Positions 21,930 through 34,197 of a DNA stretch of 64,000 bases are shown here, piece after piece; the stretch's first letter is position 1; each line of letters starts with the position of its first letter. The position numbers and the translations under genes are program-made. Source of the DNA: Tetrapyrgos nigripes (taxonomy: Eukaryota; Basidiomycota; Agaricomycetes; Agaricales; Campanellaceae); NCBI GenBank assembly GCA_013368315.1, contig JAACJM010000254.1:53032-117031 (forward strand), given 5' to 3'. The notes under the pieces were generated by a model. It did not search any database. It was not told the origin of the DNA and saw only the letters and a list, made by a program, of their open reading frames with translations.

Positions 21930-24002
21930 CTACACATTGACATCCAGCTTAGCAAGTAGACATTTGAATACATCCAGTGCTAGAACCCACTTTTCTGCTC
22001 GATGACGCCAAATCATATCTGGAAGCTCAACATGGAGTTTCCGACTACGCTTTCTCCCACTTGGAATATGATAGAATGATGGATAGACACTGTTTTCCCA
22101 TTCATCTGGCTGCATCCCATATCCTCTTGGAGCAAGGCCTTGCTGTTCAGCCTCTGCTAGTGTCTTTATGAAGATTTGTCGTAGCTCTGGAAGGTTATTG
22201 AATGGATCAATGAAACAAGGAATTCGGACTGAGGCAGCTGTGAATTTGTCATCATGAATCATTTGTACATCTTCTTTGTCTCCTTGAGCTGTTGGTTGCT
22301 CATCATCTGAGCCATCATTGGCATTGAGACCCTGAGGTCTGATGATATCTATGGGATCTTCTGATGTTTGCCCAGCACCAGTCCTTCCATCTTTATGCTG
22401 GTGAACGTCACTGGATACTCCATAACCACCAGTGATCTGTTCAAGTGTAAGACCATCACAATCATCAGGGGGGTCTGAGTCGAGATAAACTCTGTGTTTG
22501 ATCATCCCTGTGAGGAGAATTTCCTAGTATTTCTTTTTCAGTAAGATCAAATCAAATGAGTATAAATCAACCCATACATCAGGAGACTGATCATGTCCAA
22601 GTCCAGTTATGGGTTTACCATTCCACTCTGTCTGGAACTGAAGACAGTCATCGTTAATGAGATCAAGAAATAAGTAATGGATTATCCACAAATGATGAGG
22701 ATTGTCATGTTGAAGGCCATGAAGATCCTCAAGACGGAAAAAGAAGACCCTCCAACGGCGAACAAACTGACGTCCCACCTCCACCCAAAGACACTCAATT
22801 CATGTGTTATGTGTTGATCTCACATCTGGTTATTCTTCTGAATATCACAATGAAATGGAAAACTTACGATCCCCAAATGAATGATCCATGGTTCAAACCC
22901 CGTTCCCTAAGCATATGCATCGCAACAGCTCTATTTTCCTTCCCTCTGTCTGCCTGAACTCGAGATGGTAATGTATTTGTCTGAACTGCCTCGATGAAGA
23001 CTTCCAGGACTGTTGATGAACAGTTATTGTCACTAGCACAAATGCCAGTAACCTGTACCAGCTGATCAATGGAAATTAATCAAGGATAACCATAAAATCT
23101 GACTTTTCGAGAGTAACCATCCACAATACCATGAATCACAATGCCCCAAAGAATGAGCTTGTGATGTCCGTCAATATGCCAGAGAGCATGGGGTCTCTTG
23201 ACTCAGTAAGTACATCGAGAAATCAACTCGCGTTTGGTGGCTCGAAGTACCCGTCCAACCCCATCAGTACAGTGTATTGATTCAGTGACACGGCTCCTCT
23301 GGACCCTGATCATATGGACAGTGCGGAGATGAGAGATGATATAGCTGCGTCCTGATGTAGGGTGATTCTGTCGATATGCCCGGACCAGCTGATATCACTG
23401 TACCTGACATCCAGATTGTTGTCGTTGAGACGCCTGCGCAGGGTTCTGGCACTGATACCCAAGAAATTTGCCAACTTGTTCCAGCGGAGCGATCAATTTG
23501 GTGCAGCTGCAGCTTTCAGAAGCGTGAGATCCACTTCTTTTCGAGGCCTTCCAGGCTTTCCAGTGTGAAGAAGCTTTCCAGTGTGAAGAGTGTGGACATT
23601 TGAGTCGTCTCTGAGGCCCATTTATTGCTATTAAGTGCTCTGAACTTGAGTATAATCCTGATTTACTTACCTTTCTCTTGATGAACTTAATGCATCTGTC
23701 AACAGGTTCAAAAGGCTAACAACAGCTACAGTAGCACCCTCAATCCAGCTGATCGGCAAATGCTCCCGTTCTGCAAATTCTTCCAAGGTAAGAAGAATCG
23801 TCAAGCCTTTGCCAGCTATTTGTTCGGCATGGAGTGAAATTTGAATTGGATCTGCTTCTTGATTTGCAACGCGAGAGGCATGAGTGAAGAGTGAGCACAA
23901 TTCCTCATAAGTGTTATAGACATCTGTAGACCACAATTTTTCCGGATAATGCTCCGATACTGGGAAGGGGGGAAGGGATGGAAGAATGGGCCCTGGATCC
24001 AT
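21930..24002 (-). pseudogene. element 2 gene C': decayed integrase-core transposase
   Basis: Starts MDPGPILPSLPPFP at 24002. The core shows [33 protein letters not shown] and FIWGSSTHNT, each matching element 1's integrase. Two nonsense codons stand in the core: TGA at 23203-23205 just before VKRPHALWH, and TGA at 22800-22802 replacing Arg in THNTRIE. The next Arg of element 1's RIERLW is Cys here (IECLW). The C-terminal part is open from 22505 to 21930 (KLHVELPDMIWRHRAEKWVL matches element 1's DIVLPHVIWKPRAELWV). Confidence 0.8.
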
Positions 24003-24182
24003 GATGAACCACCATACGTATGGCGTCTTTGCACTTCAAATACTCACTTCTGTAGCTAATTATAGCAAATACCACATGTACAAGTTGCAGACTGTAAAAC
24101 TCGTGGCTTACACACCTTCGTTCCCTTCCTCGACCATTGTCTGTCCTTTGTTGTCTCTCCTTTCCATCTGTCTATAAAAATC

Positions 24183-25299
24183 ATGGGCACTCCGACTCCA
24201 AGTCTCCCAGTAAAACATGCCAAATATTTTCTTTCTACAGGCGATATACACATTCAAGTAGGTTTCCGCTCCAATACATGTACATACTCGGACAATCATT
24301 GATCCATGTACAGGTTGAGAATGTGCTGTTCAAAGCCCACACATTTCTCCTTGCTCCCCGCATGCTTATTCTTCAGCATTACCTGGAGAATATCGAGAAT
24401 CAGCCAGTCGAAACTTGTGAAGGCTCTTCAATTAGCAATCCCTTAGTTGTAAGTGGGCCGCCTGGTGGGGTTTCTGCGGAAGAATTTGGAGCTTACCTTG
24501 ATGCTATCTATGACCTGTGAGTATCGAAGGCTGTTTTTACACCCGTGGTGTGGATATACTCATTGCTTTCTCATGACCTTTCTATATCTCAGAGACACCA
24601 ATGTGAAGAGACCCCTGTACTGGTATCTCGCTGTGCTACAACTGTCCAAGATGTGGCTATGGGGACCTGGTGTCGAGCTGGCCATCCAGGGTATCAATTC
24701 TCTTGATCAGGAGGCTATGGACCCATACGTCAAGATCATTCTTGGCATTGCACATCGCCAAGAAACATGGGTCTATGATGGTGTCCGACGCTTGTTTATT
24801 TCTGGACCTATCCTTACACAACCAGAAAATACCGAGGTCTTTCAGAGTGTGTATTTGATTCTACGCATGCTGTCATTTTCTCTGAGATTTTTATAATTCA
24901 GATTATCCTTCAGTCAAACAGAGCTCTGTTGACTGGATCCTCCATGATGGCTCATCCCTTTTTTCAAACACCCTCAATGAGCTAATCCACCATCCACCTC
25001 ATTTACCCAACGGTGACAATGATGATTGGGGGACCTTTCAGTGTGATAGCCATGTGCACTGTATCACAGCTATCAATTCCGAATGGAAACGCATTGCAAA
25101 CACGCTTCCTTCACTCGTGCAGGCTGACAAGGGTCAATGGGGGCTTTCTATTGATCTATGCTATCATCTCGAGCAGTTTTCATTTAGATCCATGGATCCC
25201 AGATGCTGTACAAAGCTCTTTACTATGATCAACTCCACAACGGTAAAGTTTTATTCTCGTATATGCCATGCCATCTGTGACAAGTTGATGGAATTGTAG
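24183..25299 (+). CDS. element 2 gene B': BTB/POZ-domain protein
   Basis: ATG 24183 gives MGTPTPSLPVKHAKYFLSTG. Exons are 24183-24257, 24314-24516, 24593-24846 and 24902-about 25299. The BTB pattern is DIHIQVENVLFKAHTFLLAP, then GVSAEEFGAYLDAIYDL and the helical WYLAVLQLSKMW plus YVKIILGIAHRQETWV, as in the expanded basidiomycete BTB family. The last exon is Cys/His containing (DSHVHC, MDPRCC). The start is 180 bp from the integrase start, in the same divergent layout as element 1. The final exon boundary is uncertain; if no further intron exists it ends KLMEL at 25299. No frame damage is visible, in contrast to the neighbouring integrase. Confidence 0.7.
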
Positions 25300-25680
25300 T
25301 CATTTCGAGGACTTAGAGTTGTCATGATTTCAAGTAGATATACCCTGTGTTTGGAACCAACTTCTGTCGCTCATTACATTGAATACATCATATCTTGGCT
25401 GAGTCTGATAAAATTGAGTCCATTCCAGTGGTCTCAAAGTCGCCATGGAATCACGCATGGAGTGGATCTCCGAGTCCAACGGAGGTCTGCACATGATGAT
25501 GTCATTGCCACATGGCCAATACTGAGGTGTACGTTGATCTGTTTGGATTTACAGAGAGTGCAATAAAACCATTATATTGTACTAGCTACGGATTCAAAAA
25601 ATTTAAATACCTAGGCATAATCTTTACCTCGCCAAGGAAGTGTGCGGCGGAAATCTGGATCAAAAGGAAATGAGGAGAGA
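25300..25680. other. element 2 right interior, no gene seen
   Basis: This lies between the BTB gene and the right inverted repeat; only short open frames without recognisable content. Confidence 0.4.
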
Positions 25681-25963
25681 TGTCACGTCACACTTAGAGT
25701 GTTTGTTCAACGAGGAGAAGTGTTCGCGCGACGAGAAGTATTTACTAGAAGTGTTCGGTGAGCTAGATTTGGGGAGAGGAGAGATGTCATGCGTCACGCT
25801 CAAAGTGTTCGTGGGAATTATCGGAGAGAAGTGCGATCCTGCAACAAATGTTCAATTGGCTTGAAGAGAAGTTTGGCAGGAGAAAACGGCCTGGGGAAGT
25901 GTGAGAAGGGTAAAAATCAGAGGAAAGTTCAGGAGATAATTTTGTCCACGATTTACAAGCATA
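25681..25963 (-). repeat. element 2 right terminal inverted repeat
   Basis: Inverse of 19251-19531 with scattered substitutions. Both copies incidentally encode the same short peptide shadow (SSSQLNICCRIALLSDNS), a quick visual check of the inversion. Confidence 0.85.
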
Positions 25964-26048
25964 TCCTACATACAACGGCTTTCCTCAAAGTCTCTCAGGT
26001 CTCTTTCCGAGTCGGAAAAGATTTAAGGCTTCGGAAATGTTGGAAAGC

Positions 26049-27013
26049 TATGCCTATGCCAGTCAATCGTGGACAATATTATTTCCCGAACTTTCGGATG
26101 ATTTTCACTATTTCCGAACTTTGTAAGGCAATTTGCTACTCTACCGAACACTTTTAGCGTGACATGTGACAGGGCTCAATTTCCGAACTCTGTGGTCAGA
26201 ATCCACTGAACACTTTGAGCGTGACATGTGACACTGTTCATTTTCCCGAACTAAAACCTGTGAGGATTACACTTTGAGATAGAGATAAGATTTAGATAAT
26301 CCATATATGGTAATCAAAGAAATGAATTTTGAGTTGATCTCATGGCAATGTAGTTGATACTGAAGTGATACTCAAAATGAAATCTGAACTGTGATATCTG
26401 AAGTAGATGTCTAGATATGAGGTCCAGAAGTAGCCTGGTGGCTGAAGTCACTTCGTTTCGTGTACTCCTTCTGTTGCACAAGGAGTCTTCTTTCTTGTCC
26501 AGAACATAGATTTTCATACCATGGGCAATCAATATCTGAAGTAGGTTCAAATTTTATTGCATGCCGATGGCTCGGCATGATTGCCCTGTGATCCCCTTTG
26601 ACTTTCTCTTTATTTCTCGTAGAACAGCTACATACACAATGTAGCGTATCCAGATAGGTAACTATTATATCTAGAGTTTAAATCGCAATTTAGCAATGAT
26701 ATTCACATAGTATGATGCTGGTAATACAGCATGTAGTATTCATTTTTAGGAAACAGGAATTTGTCATGTAAGTCTGTGACAACTGGATCACACTCAAAGT
26801 TCGAAACCCGGTTTTAGTTCAGGAAAATGAACAGTGTCACATGTCACGCTCAAAGTGTTCGGTGGATTCTGACCACAGAGTTCGGAAATTGAGCCCTGTC
26901 ACATGTCACACTAAAAGTGTTCAGTAGAGTAGCAAATTGCCTTACAAAGTTCGGAAATAGTGAAAATCATCCGAAAGTTCGGGAAATAATATTGTCCACG
27001 ATTGACTGGCATA
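26049..27013. mobile_element. non-autonomous (MITE-like) element with element 2-type terminal repeats
   Basis: 965 bp with inverted repeats 26049-26258 and 26810-27013, ends TATGCC and GGCATA. GAAAGC occurs at 26043-26048 and 27014-27019 as a 6-bp target duplication. The left end carries an extra TATGCC. The repeats share GTGGACAA, CGAACTT and GAACACTTT.AGCGTGACATGTGACA with element 2, suggesting it is mobilised by the same kind of integrase. The interior has no gene. Confidence 0.8.
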
Positions 27014-27019
27014 GAAAGC

Positions 27020-27727
27020 TAAACGTTACTTATGTGCGACAAAAGCCATGATGAGCCTTGCGTGTCTTCGCCGTAACCCTTCCATTCATCTCAAGCACAC
27101 ATATTAACCGGATTGCATTTCCGAGCTTCTGGTCCCGTCACAAGGTGTGTTAGTTCACTTGCCAACTGCCAACGCCATTTGTCCGATCTTCTTTGCCACG
27201 AATTCCACACGAATCAGACTTTGAAGTTTGAAGTCTAGGATGTCGTCTCCTTGTGACAGTTGGAGTAATAGTGGCGTAGATCTGATAGCTACGGCATGGG
27301 GAATACCGAGTGTATTTGTACGTTGCAACCCTAACTCTAGGCCTGAACCCTGAGCCCAACCCTCTGACTGCGAATGTCGCAAAACGCACAGATAGCAGGG
27401 AGGACTGTCAATTTTGGACAGGAGGCGATGAGAAAGAATGAACTAGCTCTTCAAACAGGTGAGTAGCAGTCTAACTAACTACTACTACCTCGATTTTTCA
27501 ACAGTGTCAGTAGCCACAATAGTGACCTCCATCAACTCTCCGGTTGTGTCCAAGTGGTCATCTTTGACTTTGAACCTCTGAGCAGGGGGGAGTGACCATT
27601 CGGGAGGTTACGACTATTTCCGATCAACGGAGAAGCTTCGAAGCCCTCGACCAAACAAACGGGCCAAATTAAATTTAAGACGTCAGTTGCCACGTTTTGT
27701 TCCGAATCCAAAAATAATTTCCCCAAT
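27020..27727. other. promoter-side region of the ubiquitin-fold gene
   Basis: A possible short exon (27374 onward, MSQNAQIAGRTVNFGQEAM, donor GTGAGT near 27460) is the only coding-like content. Its frame stops near 27582 after the next exon, so I do not call a gene. 27490-27727 is copied at 35380-35630. Confidence 0.35.
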
Positions 27728-29176
27728 GTACACCCCTTCCCCCACGTCCAGTGTCAGTCGACCGACATCCTCTCATTCTTCCAGGAGATTACTCACTCAG
27801 TCACTTTATCAAACTAACAACAACTCCCCTTACGCCTCACCCTACGCCCCCAACCTCCCCTCAACACATACCTCCCATACATCTCTCACACATATCGACC
27901 ATTTAGTGATGGAGAACCCAGATTCGGATTTAGGAAGACCTTTAGATGGGGAAGAGGTGATACTGAGGGAGAGAGAAGTGGAGGGGATGGAAGGCAGGGA
28001 GAGGAGTGCGAGGGAGGGTGGTAGTGAGGATGAGGTTGTGATTGAGGTGGGGAAGGAGGGTGCTGATAGCAACGTAGAGAAGGAGGAACATACCCCTACC
28101 CAACAGATGCTGACGCCAGCAGCACCTCCCATCCCCATCTCCATCCTCTCATCCCCCAAAATCCCACTCACATTCCTCCACATATCCGGAGCACGCAAAA
28201 TGATGACTTTCGACCCTGATACCAAAGTCAGGAGAGTGAAAGAGTTGATTTGGGGTGGATGGCCTGAGGGTGAGTCATTCTTTTTATTACCCATTCTATA
28301 CTCACACATCCACACATCCAGAATTCCCCTCCCCAGACCACCCCCCAACACCCTCCTACCTCCGTCTCCTCCACCTAGGCCGAATACTTCAAGATGAAGA
28401 CACTCTAGGTCCAGAGGGGCTCAAGTTTGCGATGTATAGGCCTGTTTATTATGATTATGCTTCTGCTGCGTCTGCGTCCGCATCTACTTCCCCTCCCGAA
28501 AACTCCTCTTCTTCTACTTCTGCACCGATACCAACATCGGACTCCTCCTCAGCCTCATCATCGTCATCCCCAGACTCAAAACTCCCAACCTCTCCCCCCC
28601 TAACAATAGTCCATATCTCCATCCGTCCCCACGGACCTGGTATTGCTCCCTTACCTGGCTCTGTAGAAGCTGATTCGGCAAAAAAGAGGAAAAGTAGAAG
28701 TCAGAGTTTGAGGAGGGGGTTGTTTTCAGTGTTGACGAATTTGAGTGGGGGTACCAACACCAACGCCAATGCTAATTCAAGTTTGACTCCTGCTCCGCCA
28801 AGTCCTATGACCCCCACCAGTGCTAGTGCGCTGAGTCCCACTGCTACCAGTGCTCCAACGTCAACATCACCATCAATGATGACACCCATGCCGGCACCGA
28901 CACCGACACCGACACCAATAGCAGCTGGAGTTACGGTGGGGCCATTGAGCCTGGGTTGGCTCCAGCAACTGCAGGGGCGGTGCAGCTGTTACTACAACTA
29001 CGACTGAGACTCCTTCTGCCCCAGCAACGGCAACTAGTCAACCAGCGACAACGACAACGACACCTGCAGCTGTACCCACAGTACCAGTGAACGAAACCGA
29101 GGCAGGGGATGGAGATGGAGATGGAGAACATGGGCTGGGGACTGGGACAGGAGGGAAGTGTTATGTGATTTGTTGA
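27728..29176 (+). CDS. UBL3/Rad60-SLD-like ubiquitin-fold protein with Cys-rich C-terminus
   Basis: ATG 27728 (MYTPSPTSSVSRPTSS) or ATG 27909 (MENPDSDLG). The ubiquitin-like fold reads IPLTFLHISGARKMMTFDPD, TKVRRVKELIWGGWPE, an intron at 28270-28321, then PSYLRLLHLGRILQDEDTL and TIVHISIRPHG. This matches the Rad60-SLD_2/UBL3 (membrane-anchored ubiquitin-fold) pattern. A long Ser/Thr/Pro/Ala low-complexity region follows. The gene ends GTGTGGKCYVIC-stop at 29176, like the prenylated or acylated tails of that family, although the first Cys is at position -5 rather than -4. Between about 28950 and 29000 the frame must change; no good intron explains it, so the repeat-rich stretch may hold an indel. 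It probably acts at membranes. Confidence 0.7.
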
Positions 29177-30315
29177 CTTTTCCTTTATGGAGGTGGGTGG
29201 GTATGGGTTTGAAGTTGGGTTTGGGCATGTGGTTCAGTGTTTAAAAGGACGAAGGACATGGAGGGGGTTGATTGGTTTGAGGATGGGATGAGGATGGGGG
29301 GCATGGGCACACACTTGGGGACGGGAACGGTGCCATGGGTATTAGAGTGTCTAAGACGGAGATAGATGACGGATGACAATTTAGGACCCTTTGGGACGCT
29401 TCACCTTCCTTCGTCTTCGCCTTTACTCTGCATCGACCTCAGCCTCCGTGTCATGTCATCAGGTCTAGGACTGGATGACTGGACAATTGGATGATTGGAC
29501 GACTGGGCAATTGAATGACTTGCGCAACAACAACGGCTGTGACTTGGACAATGTTTGTCTGCGTCTACTCAACTGGGACTTGGACTTGGAAACATACCAA
29601 CCCTTATCCTTCTCCGACACATATATTCATGCCAGTCCCCAAAGTCATTCTTTCTTCCTGCTCATGTCTACCCTTTTTCATGATCATATGATTAGATGCA
29701 TACTATTTTTGCTTCCTTCATAGGTCTCTTCATAGACTTTACCTATATGCCTATATGTGTGTTAGTTTTTTTTTTTGTTCACTACCTTCTCCCTATCACC
29801 TGGATCCAGCTCAGGCTCAAATTCAGGTTCAACTCTGACTGTGACTGTCCAACAGACTGCCTTATTAACTTGTTACCCTTCTAACCTCCTTCTCTAACCA
29901 ATGCTTCCCAATTCTCCTTATGTCTTTGCTCAACTTCCCGTTTTTTGTTTTTCCACTGGACCGTTTGGTGCGTGCCTCCTCTTCACTTTGTTGCTTTCTT
30001 CATCTTTCAACTTGTGCCCGTTCTCTTTTATGGGCATTCTATGTGCATATATGCGCATTGTTTCTCCAAGTCATTAGTGATATTGTTCCTTTCTGTATCT
30101 TTCTGCTCATATGGTGCATTTCCGTTCTTTTCCTATGATTTGTTCAGGATTTATGCGCCTTATGTCTTACTTAATCTATATGTGACTGTATGCCGATATA
30201 GTGGACGCCCATACATAAGCGCTCACTCTCCCTTACTCTTCCTCTTTCTTTTCTTCATTCTCGAGCGCGGCTGCGATTGACTGACCAATCACTTTTCTTT
30301 TCTTACATGTATGTA
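29177..30315. other. gene-free, T/C-rich intergenic stretch
   Basis: This is the 3' flank of the ubiquitin-fold gene, with direct short repeats (ACTGGATGACTGGACAATTGG type, 29470-29510) and long pyrimidine-rich sequence. No gene, RNA or transposon signature recognised. Confidence 0.5.
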
Positions 30316-30662
30316 GATTCAGCAGTGGCTCTGACATCCTCAAAGAAGGCAAGGATATCCTTTGGATGTGGGATATTTTGGAAGAACATGCAAAGTGTGT
30401 ACTGTTTTTCGATTTTGAGTTACCTTTCTCTTTTTCTCTCCTTAGTGTTCTCTATCTCTATCTCTCTCTTTCTTTGTCTATTCCTTTATTACTTTACATC
30501 CACTGATCCACTGGTATGGTTTTTATTGCTTCCCTTACTAACCCACTGATGTGATGCTCCATATTATGAGGTTTTTGATTTCAAGGTTTTGGCTCACAAA
30601 GACTGGGCATTGGCTAGGGTGAAGAGGAGTAGTGATAATCAGTCTAGGTTAAAGGATTTGTG
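30316..30662 (+). CDS. possible exons of an unrecognised gene
   Basis: Two coding-like pieces with plausible splice borders: one after an AG acceptor at about 30316 reading SSGSDILKEGKDILWMWDIL, and a second (about 30568-30662) reading YEVFDFKVLAHKDWALARVK and SSDNQSRLKDLWWYM. Composition is protein-like and both are on the same strand, but I cannot name the family or find the rest of the gene. Confidence 0.3.
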
Positions 30663-31826
30663 ATGGTATATGGTGAGTATGGATCTCATTAGCATTCTAC
30701 TTAATACATAGCAATGTAAGTACATGCCTATCTTTAATAAAGGGATTTTGTGGATGATTTTGTGAAATGTTTTGCTCAGTGAGTATTATCAAAAACCTAT
30801 CCAAGCTTGGGCCTCGTAATTTGCCATGTGAAGTGGTCCCTTTCCCCAGTAGGATGCTGAAAGACGAAACTTTAAGTTTGATGTCCACTATAAGTCATAC
30901 CACGAATGAATCAAGATATCCCTTCAATAAATGGCCATGAAGAGATGCTCAAAACATAGGGGGCAGAAGTGGGCCCATGCAGATCTGTAACACAAATGTG
31001 GTTTACTTCAGGTCAAGGAGATGATCAGGTGTGGTGTGGCACTAGTGACAGAGAAATTCCATCATTATGATAGTGGTGGTGCTGGAAGACATCATCCACC
31101 CTGGCTATAGCTACTGCACACAAACTGTGTATAGAACAGAAGTGTCAATGGAAACTTCCTTAGGCTTTAGCAGCTACAGCTAGCTGGGGAATGAACGGCT
31201 TCATGTACCAACACGTTGGTTGCAAATTTTACTTTTCAGAAGATTCTTGTAGATTTATCATTTGCTTCCCTGGTCATTTCATCAAGCTTATACATATATG
31301 GATTTTCAGATGAGTCACAAGTCCTTGCTTCATCGTGTCCACTGTCCACTATCTTCAAAACTGCATGTACATACTAGGCGGGTAATCGTATAAGTACACA
31401 ATGTGCTCCGTCCGGCTTTTTCTGCTTTTGGTGTACATGTGGTCTTTCAGTGCTTCAGCTTCCTGAGATAAGTCACGTGCAGCATCTGCATGCTTCACTG
31501 TGCCTCACAAATTAAAAAGTAAATTACATGTGTGTAAGTGTTCTGACTTTGTCATGTACAGACATGTAGGATCTTGCAGTAAGACTATATATATCAGTCC
31601 CATTGTGTCATAGGCCAATTGGTTGAGGATGATTTTGGAAATTGATGTTGCCGCCCAACTTGGAACATTGGTTCTGGGTCTCAGCCTAGATCAATATCTA
31701 TGATGTCATGCACAGCCAAGCTTTAGTGGAGCACTCTATTGTGCGCCTCAACCTCTTTCTTCCCACCCAGTCCGACCCCCACTTTGCCTGCATGCCTACT
31801 GATCCTGGTACTCCTTCTGTTCATGC
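30663..31826. other. no gene seen; one dispersed GCCTCGTAA motif
   Basis: GGGCCTCGTAATTTGCCATG starts at 30809 (same family as 17124 and 40809). The rest shows no supported gene. Confidence 0.45.
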
Positions 31827-32319
31827 TGTATTCAATTCTTACTAATAAAATTTCAGTCAAGTGTGGTAAAGAGCACACACTTGGCTCTAAGCAGTAGGCA
31901 TAGACAGAACAACAGTAGACAGATAACAATGAGAGACTAGTCCCAAGACAAAGTTAATATTAAGTGAAAACAAGAAATACATGAGATGCTCACCTAGTCC
32001 CAAGACAAAGAGGTCAAGATGGGGACTAGGGAGCTACTACTCTAAGCTTATATACGCAGAACAGAAATAAAGATAAAAGCTGAGTAAAGTGAAGAAAGGA
32101 ATCAGAGAACTGTCCAGAACAATCAAAGTACAACCTGTTGTCCCTGTAAGAGATGTATCATAAAAAGATGAACAAATGATGAACAAATGATGAAACAGGG
32201 GATAGTAGCTGTGCATAGATGATCAAGGAAAGATGAACAAAACCATGAACAAAAGGCAGTGACTGATGAAGAAAAGAAACAGAAAATGAATGAAAATACC
32301 CTGAAATAATACTGTCACA
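31827..32319 (-). repeat. possible solo LTR
   Basis: On the minus strand it begins TGTGACAGTATT and ends GAATTGAATACA. It has a TATA-like TATATAAGC (near 32050) and an internal 18-bp direct repeat CTAGTCCCAAGACAAAG. Length 493 bp is LTR-like. No matching target duplication was found (CATGC versus ACATC), so the borders are uncertain. Confidence 0.4.
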
Positions 32320-32339
32320 ACATCAAAGCCTTTCTAGAG

Positions 32340-34197
32340 GTGTCAAAGCACCAGCAAGCAATCCTTACTCTCAATCCCAAGGATGCTACCCCCTTTGAAG
32401 ACTCTCAGCTCTTCAGTCACATTATAAAGGTAATACCCAATATTCAGAGTGTAAGTCTTAAGGCACTCAATCACCTGTTAGTGGGAAGTTTTTTACAACT
32501 GAATTACTTGACTGAATGGGCTTAGTCCTCTGGCTTCTGATGCAGTCAAACACCTTAAGAAGGTGCATGTGGCTGTGAAGCAGGAGTCTGGGTGTGCTAC
32601 TCATCACCAGAAGCAAAAATTGGTGTGTGTTGATACTTTATATATGTATATCATCTCACCACTGTCTATATAGGTGAATGCACTTCAACTCAGTGTGCAT
32701 CCTTACTCTGTGAAAGAGGTCTTGGACCAGCTTGAAGGAGTTCCTGATGTTGAGATTATCTGGAGGGAGCAGTACCACAGAGACATCCCTGCACATGTTT
32801 ACATGTCTGAAACTGTGAAACTTCCACATGGAAGGGCAAACCCTACTTTCCTGGAGAAGTATGACATGCTTGAACTCGATGAAAATACCTCATACATTTT
32901 CTTATCAGGAACACCAGACAGTAAGCTGTCAATAATCTCTCTTACCCATTCTCATTTTCTTCCTTTTAGATTTCTGTGTTGAGCATGTTACCATGTGTGG
33001 TGTTGCAATGAACCAGTCCTTCACTGGTCCTTTGCTTCAGTTCCTCTCAAAAGCTGTTGATGATGCCTGTAGTCATTGCTGTAACATTCAAGTGAGCATT
33101 TTTGTCCAAATATTGTGACCCTATACTGATTTAGAGAACAGCAACACAGGAAGACAGTGATAATCAAAGTTTGGTATGAGGTGTGTGCCAGTGACTTTTT
33201 GTTGATAGTATGGCATATTTTGTCATATGACACTACACATTGCACGATAGGATGGTACCTACTCACTTATTGTGCCCATTGTTGTCCCTAGGTTTCCATA
33301 TTTCACTCTCAGCATGTCTTCGCCAAATCTTCTCTCTTCTTGAAGATGACTATGTCTCCACATATGACCCTCATTTGATACAATGGCAGGTGCATACATT
33401 GTTGACTGTTTGTATGGTTCACTCTCAGGAGTCACTGCTCTATTACCTGTTGGGACTAGCTGGGTCTTGGCTCCAGAACTGCCCTGGCCTTGACAAGGAT
33501 ATTGCTCTCCTGCTCAAGTCTCCTTATCCATTGTCTACCCCAGTTCTCACAGTTTGTGATGTGAACCAGGCACTACATCCACACAACACTCACGTTTGCC
33601 CTTTATCCAGTTCCCCTTCACAGTGTGAGAAATGGTAGAGGGGTTTGCAAAGATGAAAGAGTTAGCGAATAGTCATGCTGTCAGCAGGCGAAATCTCACC
33701 CAAGCAGAACAGTTTTCAGAGGTCTTTGGGGGAAAGTATATGAGCTTGACTTATCTGAGACATGCTGCACTTTGGAGGTTGCAAGACATGCAGGCATACA
33801 TTCCAGGAAACCTTGATGCCCTATGGGTTGACCTTGTATCAGTTGTCACTGGTACCAGATAATGACACTGAGGCCCTATCAATCCTCCCCACTCCACAAC
33901 TTCACTTGTCCCCCATGTCTCAACTCCCCTTTTCTCATCACTGGATCCTTTCATTTCCATGGCCACTTCTAATGAGTCTACTATAACTGATTTCAATCTG
34001 GAGTTGGATGGTTTATTCAGGGGACTGGATCTTATGGGAGATGAGGGTTCTATTTGGGAAAGTTGGGGCTTCAAAAGTTGGGCACATTTATCTGCACTTG
34101 AACCTACATTCCAGGATTCAATGGAATTGATATGGGTTTGGGAGGTGATCTCAGTAGTACTGATATTCTTTTCACTGCTTGACTTTGCTTGAAGGAC
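32340..34197 (+). pseudogene. unrecognised coding region, several exons, partly decayed
   Basis: Coding-like blocks occur in order: VNALQLSVHPYSVKEVLDQL then GVPDVEIIWREQYHRDIPAH and DMLELDENTSYIFLSGTP (32674-32922); GFHISLSACLRQIFSLLEDD (33290-33390) on to LLYYLLGLAGSWLQNCPG; a frame from 33632 (EGFAKMKELANSHAVSRRNL) to about 33860; and a tail (NESTITDFNLELDGLFRGLD) that shifts frame before reaching MGLGGDLSSTDILFTA-stop near 34190. The family is not recognised. The compact, protein-like blocks suggest a real gene or transposon protein with accumulated damage. Confidence 0.4.

Larger units (their letters stand above)
19251..25963. mobile_element. element 2: older relative of element 1 (integrase, BTB, third gene)
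   Basis: Inverted repeats 19251-19531 and 25681-25963 start TATGCTTGTAAAT and end ATTTACAAGCATA. Inside are a plus-strand gene (20041-21797), a minus-strand integrase pseudogene (24002-21930) and a plus-strand BTB gene (24183-25299) head-to-head with the integrase. The flanks ACTGAC and TCCTAC are not a convincing 6-bp duplication, so it has decayed, or the ends have rearranged. Integrase similarity to element 1 is clear (WHIDGHHKLILWGIVIHG in both); the TIR sequences are different. Confidence 0.75.

Noticed and set aside
19245..25969. 6-bp target duplication for element 2
   Set aside because: Flanks ACTGAC and TCCTAC agree at only three positions; not accepted as a duplication.
27150..27389. 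Two overlapping minus-strand frames of 75-79 residues
   Set aside because: Both are open in the same interval in different frames, with no start context or domain; a plus-strand exon candidate overlaps their end.
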